Shown piece by piece: positions 52,148-61,312 of a stretch of DNA of 64,000 nt (positions are counted from its first letter, which is position 1; each line of letters begins with the position of its first letter). Below the pieces are notes generated by a model. The model was not told the DNA's origin. It worked only from the letters and a program-made list of their open reading frames with translations, and made no database searches. Both the position numbers and the translations under genes were made by a program. The stretch spans positions 1-64,000 of the forward strand of contig NZ_PYWL01000002.1 in NCBI RefSeq assembly GCF_003049525.1. Direction: 5' to 3'. The DNA is from Lysinibacillus fusiformis (GTDB lineage Bacteria > Bacillota > Bacilli > Bacillales_A > Planococcaceae).

Positions 52148-52183
52148 AATATGTACCTCCTGTTGTTTCTAGTTATAAAGTAT

Positions 52184-52209
52184 ATATCGGCAAAAATTTA
52201 ATATTTTTA
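52184..52209 (-). promoter_or_regulatory. Sigma-D (motility) type promoter
   Basis: On the minus strand TAAA (52209-52206), a 14-base spacer and GCCGATAT (52191-52184), which is the full -10 consensus of Bacillus sigma-D. It lies about 37 bases before the TTG start of the BMP-chemoreceptor operon. Confidence 0.75.
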
Positions 52210-52365
52210 GTCGGATGTCAGACGTCGAATAAAATAAATTTCTGTACGATCTATAAGAATATATATCCAAATTTATATACATAATAAGTTAATAATATAA
52301 AGCTAGATGACTAATCAAGTAATATATTTATTAAAGTTTCCCACTTTTCCACGGATGTACAATAA

Positions 52366-52400
52366 CAAAAAAGCCCAACGCAATTTGCGTAGGGCTTTTA
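52366..52400 (-). terminator. Terminator of the PTS operon
   Basis: On the minus strand AAAGCCCTACGCAA pairs with TTGCGTTGGGCTTT, followed by TTTTG. Confidence 0.9.
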
Positions 52401-52407
52401 TCTAGAT

Positions 52408-53676
52408 TTAAACAGCTCCAAATAATTTTAATAAATTAATAATAATAATGCCGATAACACCAAAGTCTGAATCACCAAAGGTCGTACCTTCATAACCGAT
52501 ATCTCCCATAAATATTAGAAGTATCGCGGGAATAAAGCTAATTAATAAACCGTTAGCAAAGGCACCTGACATAGCACCGATTCTGCCTCCTGTAGCATTG
52601 CCAAACACACCTGCTGCAGCACCAGTAAAGAAGTGGGGAACTAGCCCTGGAACAATTACTTTCAGTCCGATGAAAGGCAGTATAAACATTGAAACAAGTC
52701 CAGCTAAAAAGCTAAATAGGAAACCAATGATCACAGCATTCGGGGCAAATGGGAAAATAGTTGGGCAATCGAGTGCGGGCTTAGTATTGGGCACAAGTTT
52801 ATCAGCAATGCCTTTAAAGGCTGGAACAATTTCAGCAATTAACATCCGTACACCAGCTAAAATGATATATACCCCAGCAGCAAATGTAATCGCTTGCATA
52901 ATGGCGAAAATAATGAAGTTAGATCCACCAGATAGTTGAGCCTCTATATAGGAAGGTCCCGCAAATAGCGCTACAATGACAAAGAATACACTCATCGTTA
53001 AAGAGATAGCGACAGATGTATCACGTAAAAAGCCAAGGGACTTAGGTACCTGTATATCTTCTGTTGATTTTGCTTTATTACCAACAAGCTTTCCAATTTT
53101 AGCAGATACATAGTAACCAACACTACCAAAGTGACCTACAGCAAAATCATCACTGCCTGTTATTTGGCGGACAGTTGGTTGCAAAATAGCAGGGAACACT
53201 ACCATACAAAGTCCGAGTATAATAGAACCGACAATGATAAGAGGTGTCCCACTCATTCCGCCAACAGATAAAGAGGCAGCGATTAAACAAGCCATGAATA
53301 ATGTATGATGCCCAGTTAAAAAGATATATTTTAATGGCGTAAATCGCGCAAGTAATAAGTTCATAATCATCCCAAATACCATAATGAGTGCAGTGGCTGT
53401 TCCAAAATTAGTTTGAGCAGCTGCTACGATGGCCTCGTTGTTAGGAATAACTCCCTGTACGTGAAAAGCATGATCGAACATTTTACTAAAATGATCTAAC
53501 GAGCCTATTAGGACAGTTGCTCCTGCCCCTAGGATCACAAAGCCCATAATCGTTTTTAAAGTACCAGAAAGAATAGTGGAGCTTGATTTCTTTTGAATGA
53601 ATAAACCAATAAATGCGAATAGGCCGACTAATATAGCTGGTGTTCCTAAAATGTCATGCATGATAACATCTAACAT
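52408..53676 (-). CDS. PTS transporter subunit IIC, ascorbate (UlaA/SgaT) family
   Basis: A 422-residue membrane protein with about ten to eleven helices. It starts MLDVIMHDILGTPAILVGLFAFIGL and has AAAQTNFGTATALIMVFG, FLTGHHTLFMACLIA and MPLKAG-type loops (reverse-strand region 52800) of the UlaA family. With IIB and IIA it imports and phosphorylates a sugar acid, by family L-ascorbate. No ascorbate-6-phosphate lactonase or later pathway gene is near, so the substrate is not settled. The start ATG 53676 follows TGAGGTG. It is the last gene of the operon. Confidence 0.9.
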   Translation of the reverse strand: MLDVIMHDILGTPAILVGLFAFIGLFIQKKSSSTILSGTLKTIMGFVILGAGATVLIGSLDHFSKMFDHAFHVQGVIPNNEAIVAAAQTNFGTATALIMVFGMIMNLLLARFTPLKYIFLTGHHTLFMACLIAASLSVGGMSGTPLIIVGSIILGLCMVVFPAILQPTVRQITGSDDFAVGHFGSVGYYVSAKIGKLVGNKAKSTEDIQVPKSLGFLRDTSVAISLTMSVFFVIVALFAGPSYIEAQLSGGSNFIIFAIMQAITFAAGVYIILAGVRMLIAEIVPAFKGIADKLVPNTKPALDCPTIFPFAPNAVIIGFLFSFLAGLVSMFILPFIGLKVIVPGLVPHFFTGAAAGVFGNATGGRIGAMSGAFANGLLISFIPAILLIFMGDIGYEGTTFGDSDFGVIGIIIINLLKLFGAV

Positions 53677-53709
53677 ACCAACACCTCATCCTATCCAAAT
53701 TTTTTTTGC

Positions 53710-53973
53710 TTAAAGCCAAGGTTCCAGCTTTTCCTTAATTTCCGATATATTCATCATATTGACGATACTCACAATGATTGCGTTGTCTTTCGCTAATTCA
53801 TTCACAATATCGGCCGCACCTAAATAAATATCAGCTTTCTCCGCCTTTGCGGATGCTAAATCCGTATGGGTCACCTCTGCCTCTTTGCCCATAGCCTCTA
53901 ATGCCTTCTTTACATTTAATTCTAAAATAAAGCTACTTCCTAATCCGCTACCGCACACGACTAATATTTTCAT
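53710..53973 (-). CDS. PTS subunit IIB, ascorbate/lactose type
   Basis: An 87-residue phosphocarrier domain. The phosphorylated cysteine is Cys7 in ILVVCGSGLGSSFILE, as in SgaB/UlaB. It takes phosphate from IIA and gives it to the sugar at IIC. It overlaps the IIA gene by four bases (ATGA) and precedes IIC by 33. The length is normal for a free-standing IIB. Confidence 0.9.
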   Translation of the reverse strand: MKILVVCGSGLGSSFILELNVKKALEAMGKEAEVTHTDLASAKAEKADIYLGAADIVNELAKDNAIIVSIVNMMNISEIKEKLEPWL

Positions 53974-54428
53974 CCTGCTGACTCCTTTGTCGTATATTGT
54001 TTGATCTTCTCTCGTATGTCTTCTTCATGCTGACAAGCAATAAGGCTATCAACCTGATCCGGATGTTGTAGCACTAAGGTTAGATCAGCCAATGCCTGTA
54101 GATGTGATGTATTGTCGATTGCAGCTAAAACAATAATTAAAAAGACAGGCTGATTAGGGCTGAAAAAAACAGGCTGCTGTAAACGTAGCAAACTTACTGC
54201 TAAGGCATGAACACCGTCTGTAGGCCGTGCATGTGGAATTGCAACTTTCGGCGTAATGACGACATAAGGACCATATTGCTCAATGGATTGAATCATTGCC
54301 ACGATATAGCGTTGTTCAATTTTATTTTGACGTATTAATGGTTTGGCAGCTAAACGAATGGCTTCTTGCCAGGACTGAACAAAGTTTGCAACTTGGATAC
54401 AATCCTTTGTCAGCAATTTGGTTAGCAA
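53970..54428 (-). CDS. PTS subunit IIA (mannitol/fructose-like domain)
   Basis: A 152-residue phosphocarrier. The active histidine lies in VAIPHARPTDGVH, the hallmark of PTS_EIIA_2 domains. It begins LTKLLTKDCIQV. The apparent ATG at 54434 directly touches the AAAGGAGG site, so TTG 54428, six bases away, is a better start. It receives phosphate from HPr. It is the first gene of the IIA-IIB-IIC operon and lies just downstream of a LysR gene on the same strand. Confidence 0.88.
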   Translation of the reverse strand: MLTKLLTKDCIQVANFVQSWQEAIRLAAKPLIRQNKIEQRYIVAMIQSIEQYGPYVVITPKVAIPHARPTDGVHALAVSLLRLQQPVFFSPNQPVFLIIVLAAIDNTSHLQALADLTLVLQHPDQVDSLIACQHEEDIREKIKQYTTKESAG

Positions 54429-54489
54429 ATACATTCCTCCTTTCTAATAAATATATCCCCATTGCATTTTATTACGGCGATCTGTGGAA

Positions 54490-55401
54490 TTATGTCAGAA
54501 CTGAAGACATTTTTAATCGCTGTGCTACTTCGTAAATCGACATTTTGACAAACTCATCAATGGCATTATCTAACCGCGTTTTAGGATATATAAATTGAAT
54601 CTTTCTCCGAAGCGTCACATCTTGTAAATCCTTTTTCATTAGTAGACCCGATTTTAATTCTTCTTCGATTAAGGCAGCGGAAACGAAAGCCAAGTTCTTT
54701 CCGAAGGTCAGCATTTTTTTTATTGTACTTACCGAATCCAATTCGATGGTATAAGTAGAAGGCTGAAAGGGGTCCATCCACTTTTCGATGAAGTGATTCG
54801 TGGAGCTAGATGAAGTATGCAATAACAGTTTATTTTTAAGAACATCCTCTCTGGTGATGAACTTTTTAGATGCGAGTGCATGTGTTGGGCTTAATGCTAA
54901 AACAAGGGCATCTTCTCCGATTGTCTCGTAATGAAGGGCGGTATTTTCCTGTTTAGTCTCCATAATGAGCCCAAAATCTAATTCTTGAAGGGCTACTTTA
55001 TTTTCAATTTCAGGAGCTGTTTTCACCTCTAACGAAATACGAATCTCTGGATAAGCCATTGAAACTTGATGGATTAAATCGGGCATGAAAATATGTGCGG
55101 GTAATCCACTTGCCCCAAGTCGGAGGGAGCCGATATGCCCAGCTAATAGGTTTTCAATATAGCGATTCATATCTTTTTGCAGCTGTACAATTTGACGAGC
55201 ATAATGATAAACACCCTCGCCCGCTTCAGTTAAGCGGTACCCGCCTGCATTTGTGCGAAATAAACGAATACCATATTCCTCCTCAATTGAACGAATATGA
55301 AAGGACACAGTTGGGGCTGTAATGCCGAGTTCTTTGGCGACCGGAGCTAATTTTTTTAATTCAACGAGTAAGCAAAATGCCTGTAATTTTAAATTATTCA
55401 T
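54490..55401 (-). CDS. LysR-family transcriptional regulator
   Basis: A 303-residue regulator. The winged helix shows FCLLVELKKLAPVAKELGITAPTVSFHIRSIEEEYG, slightly unlike the usual LysR start; the effector domain begins near residue 88 (GSLRLGASGLPAHIFMPDL). It lies between the PTS operon (same strand, downstream) and the ABC importer operon (divergent, 138 bases away), so it may control either. Divergent placement favours the importer. The start ATG 55401 follows TTAGGAGG. Confidence 0.9.
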   Translation of the reverse strand: MNNLKLQAFCLLVELKKLAPVAKELGITAPTVSFHIRSIEEEYGIRLFRTNAGGYRLTEAGEGVYHYARQIVQLQKDMNRYIENLLAGHIGSLRLGASGLPAHIFMPDLIHQVSMAYPEIRISLEVKTAPEIENKVALQELDFGLIMETKQENTALHYETIGEDALVLALSPTHALASKKFITREDVLKNKLLLHTSSSSTNHFIEKWMDPFQPSTYTIELDSVSTIKKMLTFGKNLAFVSAALIEEELKSGLLMKKDLQDVTLRRKIQFIYPKTRLDNAIDEFVKMSIYEVAQRLKMSSVLT

Positions 55402-55539
55402 TTTATCCTCCTAAAGTAAATTAGAAAAAATCATGCATTTACTTAAGTTTATTAGATTTTTTTTAACGAGTTATTAATAGTAGATTAATATTTTCTAAAT
55501 ATGTGGAATTTATAGTAGTTAGTAACGAGGAGGATACTT

Positions 55540-56505
55540 ATGAAAATCTCATTAGCTAATATCGAGAAAAAATATGGGCAATCTCAAGCATTATGGCCTA
55601 TTAATGTGGAGTTAGATCAGCAATTCATTACGATTCTCGGACAATCAGGCTGTGGTAAAACCACTTTATTAAAATTGTTGGCAGGTCTTGAACAGCCAAC
55701 GAAAGGGGAAATTCGATTTGATGACACTGTCATTTATTCTTCGGAATCTCGTAAAAATGTCAAACCGAATAAACGCAATATCGCCATGGTTTTTCAAGAT
55801 TTTGCCCTATGGCCCCATATGACCATCTTTCAAAATATCGCCTTTGGTTTAAAGGGGATTATTCCAAAGTCAGACATTCCAGCACGTGTAGAGCATGTGA
55901 TGCAATTAGTAAAAATGCAAGGGTTTGAGAAACGGAAGCCAGGGGAGTTATCAGGGGGTCAGCAGCAACGAGTCGCACTGGCAAGGGCTTTAGCTACAAA
56001 CCCACAATTAATTTTATTTGATGAGCCATTATCTGCCCTAGATGCAGTGCTTCGAGAGCAAATGCAGGATGAAATTATGCAACTTATCCATGAGCTTGAT
56101 TGCCAAGCCATTTTTGTTACTCACGATCAAACAGAAGCGATGACCATGTCAGATCAAATTATCATTATGGAAGCGGGAAGCATTGCACAAATCGGCTCCC
56201 CTGAAGAAATTTATCGTGCGCCAGCAACACCTTATGTAGCCGATTTTATTGGAAAAGTAAATTGGTTACAAAATGGACAATCTATTGTGCGACCTGAAGG
56301 TGTTTCTAGAATACAACGTCCAGGCACGATTGCTAAGCAAGCGAAGATTGTGAAAAGTACGTTTGTTGGAGACCGTTACTTAGTACAGGCTCAAGTGGAA
56401 GGAAAAGCATGGAGCTTTTACGAGAATCAGCCACTAGAACATGGAAAACGATTACAAGTATTTATTGATGAAAATCAGATCTATCAAATGGAGGGTTTAC
56501 ATTGA
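55540..56505 (+). CDS. ABC importer ATP-binding protein (iron / 2-aminoethylphosphonate type)
   Basis: A 321-residue ATPase. Walker A is GQSGCGKTTLLKLLAG, the Q-loop AMVFQDFALWPHMT, the signature LSGGQQQRVALARAL, Walker B LILFDEPLSALD and the H-loop VTHDQTEAM. A C-terminal TOBE-like domain follows (VRPEGVSRIQ). By family it powers import of ferric iron (FbpC-like) or 2-aminoethylphosphonate (PhnT-like). The start ATG 55540 follows CGAGGAGG. It overlaps the binding-protein gene by four bases. It is the first gene of a five-gene run. Confidence 0.92.
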   Translation: MKISLANIEKKYGQSQALWPINVELDQQFITILGQSGCGKTTLLKLLAGLEQPTKGEIRFDDTVIYSSESRKNVKPNKRNIAMVFQDFALWPHMTIFQNIAFGLKGIIPKSDIPARVEHVMQLVKMQGFEKRKPGELSGGQQQRVALARALATNPQLILFDEPLSALDAVLREQMQDEIMQLIHELDCQAIFVTHDQTEAMTMSDQIIIMEAGSIAQIGSPEEIYRAPATPYVADFIGKVNWLQNGQSIVRPEGVSRIQRPGTIAKQAKIVKSTFVGDRYLVQAQVEGKAWSFYENQPLEHGKRLQVFIDENQIYQMEGLH

Positions 56506-57527
56506 AAAAGCGACGTTTTAAATTATGGGCAACTGCGGGAATTCTACTAACATTGGCATTAGCTGGCTGTGGGAACAAACAGGTGGAGGAGGAGCAACAG
56601 GCAAGTGCAAAGACACAAGAGGAGCAAGTATTAACAGTGTATTCTGCGGGCCCTGATGGCTTAGCCGCAAATATTCAGCAAGCTTTTGAAGAAAAAACAG
56701 GTATTAAGGTTGAGATGTTTCAAGGTACTACAGGCAAAATTCTTTCTCGTTTAGAAGCGGAAAAAAATAATCCTGTAGCCGATATTGTCGTACTAGCCTC
56801 TGTAGCTTCTATGGATGGTCTTAAGGCAACTGACCAGCTACAAAGTTATAAAGATGCCGAAAATAAAGAGAACATCAATCCTACTTGGTCAGACGGAGAA
56901 GGGTATTATTTCGGCTACAGTGCCTCGGCCTTAGGTATTGCCTATAATACGAAAAATACAAAGCAGGCACCGACAGATTGGGCAGATTTAGCAAAAGCTG
57001 AGTGGCAAAACAAAATTAATATACCGGATCCAAGTTTATCAGGTTCAGCTGTCGATTTCTTATTTGGCTATACGGAGGCAGAGAAAACGGCATGGGCAAC
57101 AGTGGATACGTGGAAGAACAATGGATTACAAGTCAATGGCGCAAATAAGGAAGCGTTAGACGCAGTCATTACAGGTGAGAAAAATGCGACAATAGCAGGC
57201 GTTGATTATATGGCTTACAAAGCAAAAGCAGATGGAGAACCAGTGGAAATCGTCTATCCGAAAAGCGGCACGGTCGTTAGTCCTCGTGCTGTTGGTATTT
57301 TGAAGGATGCGAAACATGTTGAAGCTGCAAAGGCATATGTTGACTTTTTATTGTCAGATGAAGGACAAAAGCTTGTAGCAGATGCTTACTTATTACCAGG
57401 AAATAAGGAGATTGCGGTAAAAAATCGTGCGGCATTAGATGAAATTCCTCAACTACAAGTTGAGTGGGCAGGTGCTGAAGCCAAGCAACTTGACGTATTA
57501 ACAAAGTTTATCGATTTATTTCGTTAA
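56502..57527 (+). CDS. ABC importer substrate-binding lipoprotein
   Basis: A 341-residue lipoprotein with LALAGC (cysteine near residue 23) and an extracellular solute-binding family 1/FbpA-like fold. It reads LTVYSAGPDGLAANIQQAFE at the start of the mature part, then GKILSRLEAEKNNPVADIVV and YFGYSASALGIAYNTKN. The C-terminal part AKAYVDFLLSDEGQKLVADA is also typical. Relatives bind ferric ion or 2-aminoethylphosphonate. The iron-binding tyrosine pair of FbpA (YY) is not obvious, which slightly favours a phosphonate. Start TTG 56502 sits in the end of the ATPase gene. Confidence 0.9.
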   Translation: MKKRRFKLWATAGILLTLALAGCGNKQVEEEQQASAKTQEEQVLTVYSAGPDGLAANIQQAFEEKTGIKVEMFQGTTGKILSRLEAEKNNPVADIVVLASVASMDGLKATDQLQSYKDAENKENINPTWSDGEGYYFGYSASALGIAYNTKNTKQAPTDWADLAKAEWQNKINIPDPSLSGSAVDFLFGYTEAEKTAWATVDTWKNNGLQVNGANKEALDAVITGEKNATIAGVDYMAYKAKADGEPVEIVYPKSGTVVSPRAVGILKDAKHVEAAKAYVDFLLSDEGQKLVADAYLLPGNKEIAVKNRAALDEIPQLQVEWAGAEAKQLDVLTKFIDLFR

Positions 57528-57585
57528 GCGATAGGGAGGTACATAGTTCTCTGTTGAGTTTTCAAATAGAAGGGTTGAAGTAGTC

Positions 57586-59247
57586 ATGATCATGGAAGGA
57601 AGACGAACTTTTGGATTTTTAATGACAATTGTCGTCGTATTTGCTATCGCTCCTTTAATGGCGATTTTGTTCTATACGTTTACAAAAGATGGGCATTTTG
57701 ATTTTTCACAGTTTAGCCGAATGTTTGCACATGAACGATTATGGCAGACACTTGGAAATTCAATAGGCTTAGGGATTTTCGTTATGTTAGGTACAACGTT
57801 AATTGCCTTTCCTATGGCATTTATACGAACGAAAACAAGCTTATATAAACATGAATGGCTTGATATTGTTTTGACCATTCCATTTATGACACCCCCTTAT
57901 ATTGGTTCTATGGGTTGGATATTGTTTATGCAGCATAATGGTTTTCTTCAACAATTAGTTCCGGGCGCTGCTTGGTTAACGGATTCATTCTTTTCCTTAT
58001 TTGGAATGGTTATGATTATGAGCTTACACCTATTTCCGTTTTTATATTTAATGTTAAGAAATACATTACTACGAATGAATGGTTCCTTTTTAGATGCAGC
58101 ATTGATTTTCGGACGGAATCCGTGGAGAAATTGGGTGAAAGTCGTTTTACCACTTATTCTATCAAGCTATGTTTTAGGCAGTTTACTGATTTTCATTAAA
58201 ACGCTTGCGGAATTTGGAACACCAGCTACATTTGGTAGTCGTATTGGTTTTCAAGTATTTACAACAGAAATTCATTCATATTTATCCAGATGGCCGGTCG
58301 ATATTAGGATGGCGACCTCTCTGTCTTTATTTTTACTTTCGGTTTGTTTAGTCATTTGGTATTTCCAAAATTTAATGGCACGCAAATATACTTATGGCGT
58401 GCTTTCAGGGAAAAGTCCTGGAAAACGTGAGGTCACAGATAAATGGTATATAAAAGTCATATCATGGACCTTTGTCGGGTTGATCCTTTTATTATCTATT
58501 GGCATCCCTTATTTTTCGATTATCGTCACCTCTTTGCAAAAGGTGAGAGGAGATGGTTTACAAGCAGGTAATTTTAGCTTTGCCTCCTATCAGGAGCTAT
58601 TCACAGTTGGCAGTGCAGGATTAACAGCATTTTTAAATAGTATTGTTTTTTCCATCATGACGGCCGTGATCACAGCAATTATTGGCTTGCTTTTGGCACT
58701 CTATATAAAAAAAGGGGAAACAAAGAAACAGCAAGTATTAGACTTCCTTAGCTTAATGCCTAATATTATTCCAGGTATTGTCTTTGTCGTAGGATTGATT
58801 ATGTTTTGGAATGCTCCATGGCTTCCCGCAACCATCTATAACACAAAAACCATGGTTGTGGTGACATACTGTGTTCTTTTCTTACCCTATTCTGTACAGT
58901 ATATTAAATCTTCGTTTTCTCAGTTAGATGCTTCCATATTTCAATCGGCAGCAATTTTTAGTCGTAGTAACTGGGATATTTATCGCAGAATCATCCTTCC
59001 GTTATTAATGCAGGGCATACTTACGGGTATGATGATGACCTTTATTATTTCGATGCGAGAGTTAGTGGCCGGTCTCTTAATTTTGCCACCTTCTGTCGAG
59101 ACAGGCGCAACGTTTATTTATAGTCAATTTGAGCAAGGGAATGTAGGTGTTGGGATGGCTGTTGCCGTCATCACCGTCTTCATCACGGTGATTTTTATGA
59201 TTCTACTTGATTGGCTGCAAAAACGTGGAGGGCAAGCACATGTTTAA
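57586..59247 (+). CDS. ABC importer fused permease (two permease domains)
   Basis: A 553-residue membrane protein with about twelve helices and two copies of the binding-protein-dependent permease domain. The two ATPase-contact loops are DAALIFGRNPWRNWVKVVLP near residue 175 and QSAAIFSRSNWDIYRRIILP near residue 465. This fused form is usual for FbpB and for the putative 2-aminoethylphosphonate permease family. The ATG 57586 has only a weak ribosome-binding site (GAAGGGTTGAAG). It overlaps the next gene by eight bases. Confidence 0.9.
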   Translation: MIMEGRRTFGFLMTIVVVFAIAPLMAILFYTFTKDGHFDFSQFSRMFAHERLWQTLGNSIGLGIFVMLGTTLIAFPMAFIRTKTSLYKHEWLDIVLTIPFMTPPYIGSMGWILFMQHNGFLQQLVPGAAWLTDSFFSLFGMVMIMSLHLFPFLYLMLRNTLLRMNGSFLDAALIFGRNPWRNWVKVVLPLILSSYVLGSLLIFIKTLAEFGTPATFGSRIGFQVFTTEIHSYLSRWPVDIRMATSLSLFLLSVCLVIWYFQNLMARKYTYGVLSGKSPGKREVTDKWYIKVISWTFVGLILLLSIGIPYFSIIVTSLQKVRGDGLQAGNFSFASYQELFTVGSAGLTAFLNSIVFSIMTAVITAIIGLLLALYIKKGETKKQQVLDFLSLMPNIIPGIVFVVGLIMFWNAPWLPATIYNTKTMVVVTYCVLFLPYSVQYIKSSFSQLDASIFQSAAIFSRSNWDIYRRIILPLLMQGILTGMMMTFIISMRELVAGLLILPPSVETGATFIYSQFEQGNVGVGMAVAVITVFITVIFMILLDWLQKRGGQAHV

Positions 59248-60310
59248 GATTGAAATTTTAGGCGGGGTGGGGGAGTATGGGCGCAATTGCTTTTATATCG
59301 AAAATCAAGGGAAGGCGATTTTACTGGATTGCGGGGTGATGAAAAATTCACAAAAAACCCCACCAGCTATAACACTTAATCATGTAGAAAAACTAAAGGC
59401 AGTTTTTATTTCTCATTCCCATATTGACCATGTGGGCGCACTACCGCTACTTGAAGAAATGGGCTACAAAGGGCCGGTTCTAATGAGTCATAAAACTTCT
59501 CAGCAGCTTCAACATCCTATTTCGCATATCCGCACTTTCCATCCAGATTCGAGAGGGACTTGGATAAAGGTGAATGATTATTTGGCCTTTCAATGGGGAT
59601 ATAGTGGCCATTTAATTGGAAGTGTATGGTATAAAATTCGCTTTTTTGAAAAGGTAATTTTTTTCTCAGGTGATTATGTTCGTGATTCCTATTTGCTCAA
59701 GGCTTCCTTACCAGTAGAAGATGGGACGATTTATGATGTAGCATTCATCGATAGTGGCCATATTGAAAAAAATATTGATAATCATGAGGTATTACGGAAA
59801 CTTGAAACTTATGTAAATGAACATCCAAACAACGCTTTTATTTTTCCATCATCCTTTTCAGGAAAAACCGTCGATATTGTCACCTATCTTGCTCAGCGAA
59901 CTTCGCGAGCCATTTGTATAGATACAAAATTACAGTCCCTGTTTAAACAGTATGAAGAAGAACCTGAAAATATTTGGCCGCACAGAATGACGTTACAAGT
60001 CGGTCACAAGCAATGCACTGGCGATGGTCATACACTCTATTTTGTTAGGGAACAGGATGAAGCTAGACTTGAAGAACTAGCAAAGGAGCATCCAACGGCC
60101 ATATTCATTGAAACAGGGTATTCGCGTCCGTCATTCAATCAGCATGTTTCAATGCAACCTTCTCAGGAATTTTTCTATAAAACCCATCCCGACTATCAGG
60201 ATACAATTTCGCTATCGCAAAGTATCCATGCACGACAAACTATTTATTTTCACAGTCCACATACACATTTAGAAACAACCATACAAAAGGAGGAAGTAAA
60301 TAATGGCTAA
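59240..60310 (+). CDS. MBL-fold metallohydrolase with beta-CASP-like features
   Basis: A 356-residue hydrolase. The start ATG 59240 follows GTGGAGGG and lies inside the permease end. It opens IEILGGVGEYGRNCFYIE and has the metal motif SHSHIDHVGALPLL (HxHxDH), a later histidine in YSGHLIGS and the aspartate in FFSGDYV. The stretch NNAFIFPSSFSGKTVDIVTYL and the final IYFHSPHTHLE resemble the beta-CASP layout of RNA-cleaving members, though shortened. In phosphonate operons an MBL enzyme (PhnP) is common, but that is a different subfamily. Its substrate is not known. It overlaps the next gene by eight bases. Confidence 0.82.
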   Translation: MFKIEILGGVGEYGRNCFYIENQGKAILLDCGVMKNSQKTPPAITLNHVEKLKAVFISHSHIDHVGALPLLEEMGYKGPVLMSHKTSQQLQHPISHIRTFHPDSRGTWIKVNDYLAFQWGYSGHLIGSVWYKIRFFEKVIFFSGDYVRDSYLLKASLPVEDGTIYDVAFIDSGHIEKNIDNHEVLRKLETYVNEHPNNAFIFPSSFSGKTVDIVTYLAQRTSRAICIDTKLQSLFKQYEEEPENIWPHRMTLQVGHKQCTGDGHTLYFVREQDEARLEELAKEHPTAIFIETGYSRPSFNQHVSMQPSQEFFYKTHPDYQDTISLSQSIHARQTIYFHSPHTHLETTIQKEEVNNG

Positions 60311-61109
60311 ATTGAAGAAATGGGCATTTTATATGTGCTTCATGGGTTTGACAATTATTAGTATGATGTATATCCATCCAACAGAGGCAAAAGCAGCAAT
60401 AGAACCAGGGCATGAAATTAAATTTAATATCAAATCAGACATTTTAACAGAATCAAATATAGCAAATGTTTTTCAAGCAACAAAAAAAGACGATGTAAAA
60501 ATTTATTTCTATGATACGTCTGATAAAATGTTTCTCCAAAGTGATTATATTCATCGCTTACGTGTATATAAAGGTAGCAATAAGATGGATATTACCTATA
60601 AAAAACGTTTTCTTCATACACCGTTGAACGAAGCGATTGCTGAGGCAACAGATCATGGCTTTACGGGGTCAGAATCTAATTATAAATTTGAATTAGATAT
60701 AAAGGGCGACCAGCGTACATTTACGATTAGCCGTAAAGAATCCTTGAAAACGACTTCCAATGTTTCTTACGATTCTGTAGATACAAGTGCTGCTAAAAAA
60801 CTCATCCTTGATCATTCGCCTAAGAAAATTTTAAATTGGGATGCTGAAGCCTGGTATAAAAATATATTATCTCAAGCTGTTGTCTACGGTCCTGCCAAAG
60901 CTACTACCTATAAAGGAAGCTTTTTAGGACATGATGCCGATATTGAGGTTTGGGAGTATAAAGGAGATATAATGGTCGAGCTTTCTACAAAAGTGGATGA
61001 TAGCGCTCTAGCTGCTGTTATCGAACAGCAATGGTATGACCAACTATTATCCGCAGGCTATTTAAGTGCGGATCAACGTGGGAAAACAACATTTGTAATG
61101 GATAAATAA
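60303..61109 (+). CDS. Secreted CYTH-like protein
   Basis: A 268-residue protein with a signal peptide ending near ATEAKAA (about residue 32). The mature part has HEIKFNIKSDIL, like the ExExK start of the CYTH/triphosphate-tunnel fold, and then YFYDTSDKMFLQSDYIHRLRVY, matching the family pattern of a DT-x-D followed by an LR-x-R strand; ITYKKRF follows. CYTH proteins hydrolyse triphosphates or bind polyphosphate and are normally cytoplasmic, so a secreted one is unusual. The start ATG 60303 follows AAAGGAGG and overlaps the MBL gene. I do not know of a described homologue in this context. Confidence 0.62.
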   Translation: MAKLKKWAFYMCFMGLTIISMMYIHPTEAKAAIEPGHEIKFNIKSDILTESNIANVFQATKKDDVKIYFYDTSDKMFLQSDYIHRLRVYKGSNKMDITYKKRFLHTPLNEAIAEATDHGFTGSESNYKFELDIKGDQRTFTISRKESLKTTSNVSYDSVDTSAAKKLILDHSPKKILNWDAEAWYKNILSQAVVYGPAKATTYKGSFLGHDADIEVWEYKGDIMVELSTKVDDSALAAVIEQQWYDQLLSAGYLSADQRGKTTFVMDK

Positions 61110-61123
61110 CAAGCATTTTCATA

Positions 61124-61193
61124 AATTCGCGACATGTTGAAACAATGAGAAGGATATACTGTCCTCATTGTTAGAAATGGAGCGAATTTTTTC
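61124..61193 (+). terminator. Terminator of the importer operon
   Basis: AATTCGC (61124-61130) pairs with GCGAATT (61182-61188) and encloses a second stem, AACAATGAG / CTCATTGTT; TTTTTTC follows. Confidence 0.8.
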
Positions 61194-61312
61194 TTGTAAA
61201 AAACAGATGATAAAAAGTAGGTCCATATTTGTTCTAACTTTGATAATTTCGCTTACACTTACTATAGGACGAACTTTGGGTAATATGAGGGGGAATTGAC
61301 ATAGCTAAAAAA

